DNA of 64,000 nt from Ophiosphaerella korrae (lineage: Eukaryota; Ascomycota; Dothideomycetes; Pleosporales; Phaeosphaeriaceae). Positions 43,057-55,566 of the stretch are shown one piece after another. The stretch lies in NCBI GenBank assembly GCA_028456385.1, contig JALNQF010000001.1, positions 806,001 to 870,000 on the forward strand, written 5' to 3'. Position numbers and translations under genes: made by a program. Below the pieces are notes generated by a model. That model saw only the letters and a program-made list of their open reading frames with translations. It ran no database searches and was not told the DNA's origin. Each line of letters begins with the position of its first letter. Positions within the stretch are counted from its first letter, which is position 1.

Positions 43057-45719
43057 TCACCTATGATACTCTGGTAATGGCTCATGTTGCCTTCTACTTC
43101 CGCCTTCTTGGCCACTCGGGGCACTTCTAACGGGCCTCACGGCACCAACCAGGCCTTCGTCATCATCATCCAGTACTGGAGCAGAGGGCCTAAGAGTAGC
43201 AGCTTGATTCTGAGTCACGGGAAGTACAGAAGGCTGCGCTGACGGCTCTCCCTCGTCAAATCGATCGTCAGATGGTGCACTTCTCTCCATTTCTAATCTC
43301 CGCCTTTGCATTTCTTGTTTGTCATCTGTAGGTTGTACATGTGACGAAGATGAAAGAAAGTAATCTGGTGCTGGACCAGCGGTTACGGGCGGTGATTGCG
43401 GTGGGAGGGGAGGTAATGGTTTTGCTTGTTCGTGTGAAGCCCTGTCAGTTGATATATGATGATTGCTAGCATTGATCGTAGTGGATGAGCCGTTCGCGGT
43501 CATCCTACTATCGTTATCTGTTCGGTCTGATGCACGGCGTTGTAGGGGCCGAGCCGTGTTCGAACCGGATGCAAGCGATGAAGACGATGGGACACGGAAA
43601 GGCAGCGGCGGATGGGCTGGTATTGATGCTGAAGATCCTGCGGCAAAGTATGCCGGTTGTGCATAATCATCTTCTGGTAGCATAGGCGCGGAGGGTGGTA
43701 TGCTGTACTGGGCGGCGTTAGAAGGTGATGAAGTCGCGTTAGGCATCCCTGGAGGCTGTGACGGGAGCAATCGTGCTTCCGCACGTCGCACACGTTCTTT
43801 CTCTGACAGTGCTTGTTCTTCTTCTACAGGCGGTAGAGGAACATTATATGAGGGGCCCGCACCATGACCATGCTGCTCATATCCAGGGACTTCGTAGTAT
43901 GAAGGGTCGTAGTTGTAGTCGTAGTATTGGCCATTTTCATCGTAATCGTAGTAACCCTGGCCGTAGTTTTCTTCCGTATATGAACCACTATTTTGTTCGT
44001 CCGGGATATCATGGGCGTCGTCAACACCTTCTTTTAAACGAGTCAGTTTTCGCTTGCCGTTCCTATCACTATCTTTGGTCCCGATGACCACTTCGAATAC
44101 CGAGGATACAACCCCCTTCTCACGCCGAATCTGGTCAGTATCTACGAAGTTGCCGCCCCAAGCTGAGAACATGCTACCTGTGGCATCATCTTGGGCCAGG
44201 CCAGTTCCTCCGGCCGTTGATGGAACATTGACAAGGCCAGCACTGGCCACCATACGATCTAGACCAGTCAATTTGCCCTGAATATCTACAACTACCTCGA
44301 TGTAGTACTTGAAGGACATCATTGCTCCAGGCACATTCGACATTGTAGGAAAGGCTTCGTCTGGTACCCGGACGGCACATTTAACTTCTGCAGTAAGTGT
44401 CCTAGGATCGACAAAGAGCGGCGCGAATGATTGTGACAGGTCCTTCCGGAAAAGATGGCTCGAGCCGGCAGAGGAGAGGGAAAGCCCACCAAGACCTGTT
44501 CTCGATTTTGGATAATAGTCCTCCGTCTTTTTCTTGTCGTTTTTGCTGTTGGGTGTAACTGGCAGAGCAGGGTGCATATCCACTCTGGCTTGGCGATATA
44601 ATGTGAGGATGATGCCTTTCAAACTCCGAACGTGCTTGGTGTGATTGACGGTGACCTTGATTGGTATTTGGTCGCCCCTGAGAAAACCGCCCTTCAACAC
44701 ATCTATAGTTGCGGTTATTGTTTTGCTTTTCAACGTTGTTTGCCTCATTTCTGATGCGGCAAATCCGTCCGCAGCAGTATTGATGGAGCGAATACCATAT
44801 TCTGTTCCGGATGCACCGCTACTCATCTGACTTTCGTAACTGGCGTCACTCGGCGATGGACTTCGAGGACTCTCATTTTCGTCTGGGGCATGGTTTAATT
44901 CTAGTGTTTGTGATTTCTGTGGGGCTTCGGGGCCATTGGATGCATGGGGCGTTGGGTCAGCCACAACGGTGTCTGGGCGTTTCCGTGGCGCTTTGGTCCG
45001 GGTTCGCCGTGAAATGGGCTCCAGCGAAATGATGCGTTGTTTTGGCTCCGCTATAGGCGCAATGTCAATCGAATCGGCCAAATAAACCTTGGTTTCACAA
45101 GTCGTTGTAGGGGAAATAGTTGTTGGACGGGTCAAAGTAGAGGTCAGCATGTAGGCTACAGTACCGCGCTCAAACTATGCATAACCGTTAGCAAACACGT
45201 CCACACTAGGTTTTGGTTAGTGGCTCGACTTACATCAATGCTACTTGGTAAGCCTTTGGAGGGAAACTCGAGCTCAAAATTGAAGTGATAAACGCCTCCG
45301 GAAAGGCAGCCCTCTCCACAGAGGACTACCTCATCCTCGAAAAGGGATACAAAACCATTCCCAAAGTAACTGCCGCCCTTCTTGCCCTTGCCGGAGCCAA
45401 CGGTGGCAGAGTAGTTCTTGTAGGCGTCTCCTGGAGCATTTGGATTCTTGAAGACCTGGGCATAGCCGTGCAACGACACAACGAGATGGGTGATTCGCAG
45501 CGGCTTGATGACCTTCAGGATCACGGTCCCGCTGATTACGTCGCCGGGTGCGTAGGTCCGGTGGGGGTCGTCCGATTGGATGTAGAACTCGGTGAAGTTG
45601 CGCGACTTGGACGATAAGGGCGAGCGCAGTCGGGATAGGAGCGATCTGTTGGCTGCGGGAGAGGACGGGTAGGCGGTGGCGCGCGTCTCACTGGAAGTCA
45701 TACTCTTTGTACTGCGCAC
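43057..45719 (-). CDS. palF: pH-response arrestin-like protein PalF/Rim8
   Basis: Two exons, 45719-45234 and 45174-43057, separated by a 59-nt intron (GTAAGT donor, GCATAG acceptor); about 867 residues. The start could also be the Met at 45701 (MTSSETRATA). Exon 1 carries an arrestin N-domain: FYIQSDDPHRTYAPGDVISG, ILKVIKPLRITHLVVSLHGY, and YHFNFELEFPSKGLPSSID spliced to FERGTVAYMLT. The arrestin C-domain follows with VLKGGFLRGDQIPI and VKCAVRVPDEAFPTMSN. The C-terminal 300 residues are Pro/Ser/Tyr-rich and disordered, with PPLPP and PPSAP motifs. PalF binds the PalH seven-transmembrane sensor, is ubiquitinated at alkaline pH and recruits ESCRT for PacC/Rim101 processing at the plasma membrane (family knowledge). 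Confidence 0.92.
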
Positions 45720-47107
45720 ATCATGCGGCTACCCGCTTTTGGTGGTGCAGTGCCGCGACCGCGACGAGACCCGGCCGGCAGCGAGGACGACAGGCACGGA
45801 GGGTGGCGCACAGCGTGCAGGGTGCAGCGGTGCAGCCAGAAGATGGAATGTGTGATGCGGGTCCGATATGGGCGGAGGGAGGAGGGAGGACGCAGGAAGC
45901 AGGACGCTTGGGGAGGAAGGGTTGTGGGCGTCGAGGTCTGGGTTGACGTCGGGCACGCTCGGACGGGTTAGATGCTGGGACGAGAAAGGCGGATAGCTAG
46001 AGTGCGCAAACGATGGGTTAGCAGGCGCAGCAGACAATGAGGCAGGCAGCATTCCAACTGCAGCAGGTGGCAAGAGACAGCCAGACGGCTAGACAAGACT
46101 TCGCGGGTCGCGGGGACAGATGATTGTCTCGTTGAGGCTGTGTCTAGCGGGTAGCGGAGCGACGCTGGCCTGCCGGATCCGCAGACTCCCCAACTCCTTG
46201 CCCGCCAGATGGGGGCATGGGCGCTAAGGATCATCTGGTGCGATACGATACAGGGAGCAAAAAGATCACCATCATGATGCTTGTACGTACCACTGGGTGT
46301 CGGCACACGCGAACAAGGCATGCACCCAAGAGCCGTACCGATCTTGGCTGCCAAGCGATGCTGAACGGTGTAGTAAGCTGTCAAGCAATTTGGAGAGTCA
46401 AGGAGCGAAGGACAAAGGCACACAGCAGTTGTCAAACGCCCACGCCGATAACAGCCTCCGTTCAGGAAAGTCACCCGAGACGCACTGCGCCCGTTTCTCT
46501 CCCATGCCCTTCAGCGCTGCTTGCGACGCCCCAAACACGTCTGCGTCTACCGCCAAATTGCGTGTTTCGGAACAGTCGGTCTTGCACGCCCGGGCACTTC
46601 TTCCTGCAGACCAGACTCACCCTATCTGGCGCTGCGCGTCAGAGGTGGTACTGATAGGCCCAAGTTTGAACTATCACCGTTTCGACCATTCCCCGTGGTG
46701 CCATGCGGTAGCGCATGCGCCATTTTAGTGCATTGCTTGTTGCTAAGCTTTGGAGCCAAGCAGTCACCATTGCTTGTCTTTGCACGATGCTCGCCTTCGT
46801 TTGATCTTCTGGAAATGGTGAGCATTGTTCATCCGGGACCGGCTCCAACAGATGCCTGCCCATGTTCTCATGCATTCACTGCAGGGTATCAACACATCTT
46901 TGGAGAGTACTTGGTGCCACGTTACTACAACTTGTCAATCATTTGCCAATCATTTGTATAATCGATAGATATTATTTTTCGCTTTATTAGTCATGTCGAA
47001 AATGCAAAAGACCCTGTGGGCTGGATTTCAACTCCTTCGAGGACCTCTTTTCTGTTTAGGGAACGAGCAGAAATATACACGTGGGGTTGCATCCGCCAAT
47101 CCCTTCT
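45720..47107. other. Intergenic region upstream of palF
   Basis: Holds the palF promoter and 5' leader, including a GA-rich stretch at about 45,870-45,920, and the 3' flank of PCH2. Several overlapping open frames on both strands show no domain. Confidence 0.5.
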
Positions 47108-48699
47108 TCAGCTGTCAGAGCTGTACGTATTGCAATCTATTGGAAGGCGCGATGAAAATTCAAAATCTGTCCTTACAGGAGAGTCTGAATCCTCCTCGGT
47201 ACGAAGCTGATATTCGGCTTTATCCTCGGTTCGGCCAACCTTCTCTCTGACAACTTGTTCAAAGGCAACTAGAAAATCTTGAAGATCCGCGGGGTCATCA
47301 ATGAGGTGCTCGTATCTTGCCAATGCAATCAACCCTTTAAGGTTTCGGCCTGATAGCCCTTTTGCTAGCAAGGAAATTCGTTGAAGCTCCGAGACAGCAG
47401 TAATAGCGGATGGTGGCCAGTGGCTCGCAGCCCATTCTAAACTCGGAATCTCTTGCACAATTTCCGGATCTGATGACTGTGGAGAGACAGCAGGCGACTG
47501 TGATAAGCTTCTTGTCCGTATTCCACACAGCATGTCTTGAGGTGACGAGTAGATTAGCGTGTTGAAAACAACGAGGCCGCGTGCCAAAAGTGCATTGAGC
47601 TCCATTCGCAGAATCTCGAACACAGCGTTTGTGGTTGGCGCATCGACCGCTTTCTCCAGCCGGCATCTGTCGACAAAAGCGGGATCAAGAGTACTGGGAA
47701 GGTTGCTTGTGAAGATGAAGACGACATTTTCGTACTTTTGACATCGATCTAGCCCTCTGAGCACTTCATTCGTTGCCTATATTCATATAAGTACGAATTA
47801 GGAAACACATGTGCATTGGACTACCCGGATAGCGTCAACAGGCTCATTCTTCCTAGCTGCTGTTCCACGTGCTCCGGCAAGTGTCTCCACTTCGTCAACG
47901 ATCACGACAAGTAGCTGCGTTTCGTCTGCCGCCATTCTAGAGATGGAATCAAAAAGTTCGCCAATCTTTTTCATTGTCTCTCCCCACAGGTGGCTAAACA
48001 TGGCATGAGACGTTACTTGCAACAATTTGGTTGTATTGTACGAATTCGACAGGCGTATCGACAAACGCTGTGCCAGCCCTTGCGCAAGAGCAGTTTTACC
48101 AGACCCAGGCGCACCATGAAGCAGGACAGTGCTCTGCCAGGGAATGCTACACCAATCTTCCGCAGAATCGCGCCGCTCATGGATAGCTTGTGTAAGAGCA
48201 CGCAAAGTAAGTTCCTTGATAGGTTTTGCATATATTAGTGACTCCCAGAGTTTGTCAAAGGCTTGATTCGGTAAGTTAATGACATGAAACTGTTGGTCGG
48301 TAGTATCAGTGTGGTCAGCCTGGGACTGGCAGTCGTCATCCGCAAATAGTGAGTAGATAGCGACATCCATGTCACACTCGTTTAGATCATGATGCTTCAA
48401 ATCTGGGAAAGTATTGGTCCTGCTGTATCCGGTGATCTCAATCTGATCAATAGTTGCCGGCAGAGGGGGACCTGGGGAGATTAGTTGTGGACCCTGGTAG
48501 AACACGCTGGAGGTGTATGTGTGAACACACCCAGCGTAATACGTGTGCCGACTTTAACGCTATTGTGGTGTCTTTTGAGATAGTTTCGGACTTGTGTCTC
48601 AATCTCGCTCGCTTCTGGACCGTTGCTCACCCTATGCTGAAGCCTAACCTCTACATACACGATGCCAAGCTTGTGCATGGCCGAGCGCGTTTGTTGCAT
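47108..48699 (-). CDS. PCH2: AAA+ ATPase Pch2/TRIP13 (pachytene checkpoint)
   Basis: Three exons, 48699-48531, 48471-47825 and 47776-47108; 494 residues. Intron 1 (59 nt, CAACTAAT branch, CCCCAG acceptor) joins GTRITL to GPPLPATIDQ; intron 2 (48 nt) joins DAIR to ATNEVLRG. The N-terminal VYVEVRL...VRNYLKRH segment is the substrate-adaptor-binding domain typical of the family. Walker A is HGAPGSGKTALAQ (about residues 175-187) and Walker B is VVIVDEVETL (about 245-254). FIFTSNLPSTLDPAFVDR provides sensor and arginine-finger positions. The start at 48678 (MHKLGIVYVEV) is equally possible. Pch2 remodels HORMA-domain proteins during meiosis and in the spindle checkpoint (family knowledge). It is divergent from the CSC1-type gene across a short spacer. 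Confidence 0.92.
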
Positions 48700-48977
48700 G
48701 CCGAGCGAGCGAATTCAGATAGCGGCCAGATTAGCCAATGCTGTGGTAAGCGAAGGATCAGATTTTACAGCTTGTCATTGTGGCTACGTGGCGTGTCAAT
48801 GAAGGCAAAGCTAGTGGTGATGGGACGGGTAATGGACCGGCGGTACTTCAGAACGAGCGATGGTCACGACGGCGGAAGGTCATAGCGTCAATGACGGAGC
48901 ATGCGCGCGGTTGCCAACACGCGAACAACTTTAACGTCCGTAACAGCATACATGGCGGCACAGTCTAGCTCTTGGTT
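48700..48977. promoter_or_regulatory. Shared divergent promoter region, PCH2 / CSC1-like
   Basis: 278 bp between the PCH2 and CSC1-like start codons on opposite strands. No clear TATA box; the region is inferred from the gene models. Confidence 0.45.
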
Positions 48978-51617
48978 ATGATGAAGGACAACAAGACATG
49001 TAGCCCGGGTCCGGATCAGGAGGATATCTGGGGTCCCTCCCGCCCACGCGATGTTCGACTCCAGATCTACATCTCCCTGACGCTTGGCATAGGAGCTTTT
49101 TTAACTTTCTGCGTATGTTTGACATGGCTAAACGACACAATGACTCTGACTTGCAAACCATAGTTTCTACGGCCGCGATGGAAAGGCCTCTATGCTGCGC
49201 GCAAGAAGCAGAACAACCTAGCCACCGCCCTCCCCGATCTTCCGGATAGCTTTTTTGGTTGGATCATTCCACTATGGAAAATCACCGACGAACAGGTGCT
49301 GGCTTCGGCAGGCCTCGATGCATATGTATACCTCGCATTCTTCAAGCTGTGCATGAAGTTCCTTCTCGTCACTCTCTTCTTCGCGCTCGTCGTCATTAAA
49401 CCAGTGCACGACACACATAAAGAAGGAAAGAAGTTGCCAGAGCCCGACGATGGAAAACATGAACGTCTCGAAGTTCGTGGCACTCTAATGTCGCCGACCG
49501 CTGAGTATGAGTACTATACCGACTACCTTTGGATGTATCTCGTCTTCGTCTATCTATTCACTGGCCTCATCATGTATCTGATCGTTTCTGAAACGAGGAG
49601 GATTATCGATATTCGCCAAGAGTATCTGGGAAGCCAAACAACCATCACCGATCGCACTATTCGGTTATCTGGTATCCCTTACGGTCTGCGGTCAGAGGAG
49701 AAGATCAAGGAATTTATTGAAGACCTGCAGATTGGCAAAGTGGATAGCGTTACGCTTTGCAGAAACTGGAAAGAATTAGACAGCAAGGTTATGGAACGTC
49801 ATGGGATTCTGCGAAAGCTCGAAGAGGCTTGGACCGTACACCTTGGAAGCCATAGGGTGGAGCGAAGCCTGGAAACACTACCCATTGTTCAACCAACTCC
49901 GCTAGACGCCGAAGATGATACTTATGCGGATGGCGACGAAACAAGTCGCTTGATCCGCGACGTGCGGAGAGACTCTGACTATATCATTCCATACGCTCGA
50001 AAACGACCGACGACAAAGATATGGTACGGGCGCTTCAAGCTTAAGTACAAGACCGTTGACGCCATTGACTACTATGAAGAGAAACTGCGTAGACTGGACG
50101 GTGAGGTTAGGGCGCTTCGAAAGAAAGAGTTTGAGCCTACTCCGCTGGCCTTCGTGACAATGGACAGCGTTGCAAGTGCTCAAATGGCTATCCAGGCTGT
50201 ACTTGATCCGTCGCCTTTGCAACTGCTAGCAAACAATAGCCCTGCACCATCCGACGTCGTCTGGTCCAACACATACCTCTCTCGAAATCAAAGGATTATC
50301 CGGTCTTGGTCAATTACTTTCATCATTGGCGTACTGAGCGTATTCTGGACAACCCTTTTTGTTCCCATTGCAGGCGCCTTGAATACTTGCTCCATTGCCG
50401 AGGTATTCCCCGGCCTGGCGAATACTTTGAGTGAACACCCGACATTGAAGTCACTCGTCAACACTCAACTTCCCACTTTTGCTCTCACTCTCATTAATGT
50501 AGCCGTACCCTTCCTCTACGATTGGTTGGCAAATATGCAAGGCATGATATCACAAAGTGACGTGGAATTGTCTGTGATATCCAAGAATTTCTTTTTCACC
50601 TTTTTCAATTTCTTCATTTTGTTCACCATTCTTGGAACAGCGTCTGGCTTTCTAGCGATGCTGGACATGTTTGCTGAGAAGCTCACCAGCGCTACTCAAA
50701 TTGCATATGCGCTGGCTCAATCGTTATCAGATCTACTCGGGTTTTACACAAACTTCATTATCCTACAAGGGTTTGGGCTCTTTCCGTTGCGTCTAATGGA
50801 GTTTGGTGCACTGTCGTTGTACCCAATATATCTGATTGGAGCTAAGACACCACGAGGTAAGCGCTCATTCCATAATTTTAGGCCTTATCTGATATTTTCC
50901 ACCAGATTATGCAGAGCTTGTTCAACCCCCGGTGTTCAGCTACGGCTTTTTTCTACCACAAACTATCCTCATATTCATCATATGTATGGTCTATAGTGTG
51001 TTAAGGGACTCGTGGCAGGTTTTGTTGACAGGCCTGGCGTATTTCATGATAGGTCACTTTGTCCACAAGTACCAGTTACTCTATGCCATGGAACACCATC
51101 AACATTCTACTGGACGAGGTTGGATAATGATGTGTGATCGTGTGATTGGAGGGGCAGTGCTCTTTCAGATCACGGTTGCTGGTCAATTAGCTCTCCAAAA
51201 AGCATTCAAACGGGCAGTTTTAGTGGCCCCATTGACAATAGGTACTCTTTGGTTCTTCTTCGTATTCGCGCGGAGATATCGGCCGCTCATGAAGTTTATC
51301 GCTTTACGAAGTCTTCGTAATCCAGAGTCTTCAGACCTCGGGCGCGACGTTCAAGAGGAAGGCATCTCGCCTAGGAGACAAGAGCAACGGAGAACTACAG
51401 GTAGGCTCACATTGGATGAAGCTAGAGAGCGCGGTTTGAGATTCGAGAACCCCAGTTTGAAGATGCCGTAGGTATCCCATTCTTTATTATTCCGATTCCT
51501 GCTAACAATTTTTCAATTAGTTTAAATGAAGTTTGGCTTGCCCAGAGTTCCGTGGAGTCTCGAAATCGTTCGAATGCGTCGTCGAGATGCAGTACAAATG
51601 GTGGGTGGGAAGCGTGA
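48978..51617 (+). CDS. CSC1/OSCA/TMEM63-family calcium-permeable osmosensitive channel
   Basis: Four exons: 48978-49112, 49164-50856, 50906-51467 and 51521-51617; 828 residues. The first exon encodes the first membrane segment (LQIYISLTLGIGAFLTFC), followed by FLRPRWKGLY. The second holds two further membrane helices, the long cytosolic RRM-like domain (TIRLSGIPYGL, LAFVTMDSVASAQMA), and the start of the DUF221 channel region (SNTYLSRNQRIIRSW, LPTFALTLINVAVPFLYDWL). The third exon continues DYAELVQPPVFSYGFFLPQ and YLLYAMEHHQHSTGRGW-type segments. A TAG at 51469 seems to end the protein, but a GTAGGT donor overlaps it and a GCTAAC branch plus TTAG acceptor lead to exon 4, giving KMPLNEVWLAQ and a stop at 51615. 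Family members are mechanically or osmotically gated cation channels. Length is usual for the shorter fungal paralogues. Confidence 0.9.
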
Positions 51618-52484
51618 GCGGGTGTACCTACCCTTGGGCACTTTCTGGTGCCATGTGTAAAGCTCATTTCTACTTCCTTGTTTTGTAAAGTTGTTGATAC
51701 CCACTACCAAATGTCAAATCTCAGCATCCCTCTGCTCTTCTCTGTTTTATCCATGCGTCATCTTTTATTTCCTGCTTTGGACATCATGCTCAACAGTCTG
51801 CGATGAGATAAATGGCACACATCGATTAGAGCATTCATTGTTGGGCCGCATCACCTCCTAGAAACCTTCTAAACGTCTAGTATTATCTCTAGATACTTCC
51901 TTTACAAACTTTTGCCTGACTTAATTATTCATTTTCTACGACACCAACCCTCTCGTCAGGGCTGCTGTAACGACGTCATCATAGGTCTTTCTCTCCAGGG
52001 GAGTGGCTTGGACAAAAGATTCCGCCCTTCCTGTTTGTGATCCCGAGCCTCTGCAATTCGTTTCATACTTTGAATCACCCACCATCAGAAGGTTGCCTCT
52101 TAGTCCCATCTTACACGGCAACAGAGATACATCTCACAGTTAAAGCAAACCCCCAAAGCTCCGTTACTTGCTGAGCCCATAGATTCGACGGGTAACAGAG
52201 AGAGACCGCATCTAGGGAGAACGCTGCGGACACATAGAAAGTAGCTACGTCGTGGTTAGAAACTTTACCTGTCGGCTTTTTAGTTCCATCGTGTAGTTAG
52301 CACTACCAGTGGGGGAGGGGGGGGGCGCGGCACTTGGTGGAAAACGAATTACGTCGATCTTACCATCAACAACACCAACTACTGAGCCTAACGAGAGGAA
52401 TATATCTCCAAACTATGTCCAAGCAGAGCCCTAGTCGACACTTGCTGACGTAGGTATCCTCGAAAACGGATCTTGGAATCAGCC
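51618..52484. other. Intergenic region, no gene recognised
   Basis: 3' flank of the CSC1-like gene and upstream region of the F-box pseudogene. A G-rich stretch (GGGGGAGGGGGGGGGCG) occurs near 52,311. Short open frames only. Confidence 0.5.
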
Positions 52485-54842
52485 ATGGATGAATGCATTG
52501 TGCAGCCTATGTCAAACGCGATACTTGGGAATAACAAACCGACAGAGGTATCTATAGACTTGCGACGCGAACAATGTGGACAGAGAGAACCGTCCTCAAC
52601 CAGTCACGATTACAACATCGACAATGGCTGCTCCGAAAACGTCACCAAAATTCAACGTCCTCAATGTCGTGCAGGCCCTACACCAGTAGTGTTGTCACCA
52701 TCACATCTTAATTCTGCTCATTACAAGGCATTACGGCCCAAAGCGCTCGCCAATGTCACACCGCTATCCTTTCCAGCAGTCCGCAGGCTCCCCAATGAGA
52801 TTATACAACAAATCTTATGCTACATAGGACCTAAAGACTTCAACGCGGCCCGTCATACTTGCCGTAATTGGATGAGAGCAAGTCTGAATAAAAGTTTACT
52901 GGCTGTAATGCTAAGCAGCGTTAAAATCGACCTCAACACTGCCGAGACCATACTTCCGATAGTACCGGCTCGCTACTTCAGAGCGGAGAATGGGTACGCA
53001 GCCGATACTTATCGCGGCAATGCGCTTTGACATCTGGATGGAATGGAAACGAGTTGGATGTCAGGCCTGCTATTATTGAGAATTCTCAAATCGACTTTAC
53101 AGAATTGGCAAACGAGAACAGAAGTGGTCTAATATTTTCCACAAGCTTTTGTGGGCGGTTTCTATTAGTCTCACTAGGCACTCGAATATACATATATAGC
53201 CTAAGAGGCGGTATTGTATCATCCGTTACAAGTATGGTGTGTCCAAGACGAGTCCTCGCGATGAGTATGGATGTTTCATCTAGTCGCTATGCTATTGCCG
53301 CACTTCTTGAAGGGGGAATGGGTTTGGTCTGCGAGCTCCACTGCGGTCGAAATGCAAAGGCCCACGAAGGTGACACTGAGTCAATCGACGCAGTTAGCAT
53401 ACAGGCAACTCTCCAAGGCATCAATTTGTCAAGCGTCGATGGTCATCACGAGCACGAGCATAACCTCATCAACCACTCGTGGAACTTGACTATTCACAGC
53501 CCCTTGCAAGACGATAAGCTCCAAGGCCAATCATCAGAGACAGCGTGTTGTCGAGGTGTTCCCATCGAAAGAGACGATCCGCCTCACAGCGTCTCCATTT
53601 ACTCACAACGCCGGTGTGTTGCATTTGGCTGCTCTGCAGGTATTGAACTCCACTGGGTCGATGCTCTCACAGGTCAAAGCCTGAGTCGATAGTTTCCGCT
53701 TACAACGCCGAGTGACTACCTGTTTTTTTCTCGCTCCTCGTCCTGGATTTGAATCAGCACGAAAGCTGCGTCTCATCTCTAGCATTGCGCATCCTGATGA
53801 TCGACCCGCGATTGTTCGTAAGTTCTTCTTCGGTTGTCCGGCTTGGAGCTATTTCTGGGGTCCTTTTGGGTTTCAGTCTGGCTCACGTCGGCTGGCAGAT
53901 TCACATAACTACGATCACTATCACGCTATCACATTGAGCGATGGTCATCACGTGCTCATGATTGAGTCTTCAAGTAGTCTTTTGGCTCTAGGGTGTGACG
54001 CCCCTGTTGGTGGACCTACCAAGATACTATGGAAAATATTATTCGTTCCTCCAGTAGAGGATACTGTTCCTAAACTATATGCAGCGGCCTCGGATCTCTC
54101 ACATGGCGCTCGCATTGTCGTATTGTACGGCGAAACCGTCATGTTCTACACTGTTCCGCCCGACGTTATCATTTTCTCACAAAGAGAGCAACAGGAACAA
54201 GGTCGGGACGCACATACCTCGACTCTGCTCTCCAGTGAGGAGCGAGTGGGCAATACCAGTAACTGGTATGATTGGTGGGACCAACCCTCTACCTTGAATC
54301 TCACGAAATTCAATACCCATAGTTGGATATGGCCGCTTGCTGTCCGCGGCACCGAAATTGGAATGCTAAAGGAAATTTCCGAGTTGGCAGTGCAGACGCA
54401 GCCAGGTCTTATCATCTGGGCTTTTACACAATCTTTGCAGTGCAAGTCCTGGCGGCTGTCTAATTTTGTGGGCCCAAACGTTTGCGTAATACAACACATT
54501 TGCCAAAATGGTACGGTGCATGACGACTATGCGATCGATGATGCAGATGAAATCATCATGAAGGGCGATTCGCCCGCGTGTACTATAATTGACTTAACTG
54601 CCAAAGTGGCTGAATTGGGAAATCCCAAAGCTGAGGGGTCGACTATATTGGGTTTTGATGGTAACACGACAGGTGTATCGAAGAGGGTGTCTAAGGTACT
54701 CGCTGTTGAGCAAGACGAGTGGTTGGGCTACGTGGATATGAGGGGTTGCTCCGGTGCATGGTACGATAGTGACGGAGATGTGGTTATGTTTTTCGAAACT
54801 TCAGTATCGCTTGTGGATGCGCCATGGAGGATGGCAAGGTGA
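52485..54842 (+). pseudogene. F-box protein gene, disrupted
   Basis: Starts MDECIVQPMSNAI at 52485. An F-box is clear at about residues 95-135 (VRRLPNEIIQQILCYIGPKDFNAARHTCRNWMRASL). The frame then breaks in three places. First, at about 53,026 a CTTTG where CTTG is needed stops the frame just before TSGWNGNEL. Second, TAG at 53690-53692 stands where a Trp (TGG) would continue SLSR-W-FPLTTPSDYLFF. Third, the T7 run near 53,718-53,724 has one T too many before APRPGFESARKLRLISS. The remaining sequence to 54842 (ending DAPWRMAR) is uninterrupted and looks like the C-terminal region of fungal F-box proteins. Both frameshifts are single-T gains in T runs, so assembly error could explain them but not the TAG. 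If functional, it would be a substrate receptor of an SCF ligase. Confidence 0.75.
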
Positions 54843-55566
54843 GAGACAGTAGAGGTGGTCGCAAACTGCCGTTCAAGGCAGACGTAACATTCTTATAGAC
54901 CTAAGACATAATGAAAGACCTGCTCCAGAGCTGAAATATGTATAGTTGTAAAAGTCGTCGGCTCCCTTTCATTTGCTTTTGTCTTGGAGTAATTGGAAAG
55001 TCAGAGGAGCAACCAAAATAGCTCGACTTCCTGCTTGTAGAGCTGAAATAACGGTCAACCAACGTTGCGCGTCCTCTTGTGCTCACCTTAGGAAATACAA
55101 GGGAACATGAAAAGTATCCATAAACCCGCACAGAAGAGAACAACGTTGATCATGTCGATACCAGGTTTCATGGTGGAAAATGTCTGGCTGTGAAAGAAGA
55201 ACAGATTCAATAAATCATAAGTCCGCCGTAGAATGAAAGCAAAAGTGCGTCGAAGTAAATTTCCAACCCATTATGAAAAGATGTAAAGTGACACAGCTGT
55301 GCATGTACAGACTGGCCCAATGCGTACTGAACGTAACCTTAATACGATCAAGGGTATAAAACCGGTCGAAGACGATGAAGTGACGAATTCGTAAGCGAAC
55401 GAACAGAAATGAAGCCAACAGGAAAGAGGGACTAAAGTGATGCCCAGGTGTTTGTGCTCTCAGAAGTGTGAAGCATCTAGAGAACTGCCGGGAATATCGT
55501 TCTAGCTGAAGAGTCTAGGACACCAACGACTATATTGAGAACGAGCCAGTTTGGTACATCGGGATA
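54843..55566. other. Intergenic region, no gene recognised
   Basis: 3' flanks of the F-box pseudogene and of the small dsRBD-like gene. No domain or splice-linked frame is visible. Confidence 0.45.

Noticed and set aside
48472..48530. Coding reading THTPPACSTRVHN between PCH2 exons
   Set aside because: Removed by a 59-nt intron with good branch and acceptor that restores the PCH2 frame.
53027..53692. Separate gene starting after the F-box open frame
   Set aside because: It starts with a non-ATG codon and directly continues the F-box protein after a one-base frame change, so it belongs to the same disrupted gene.
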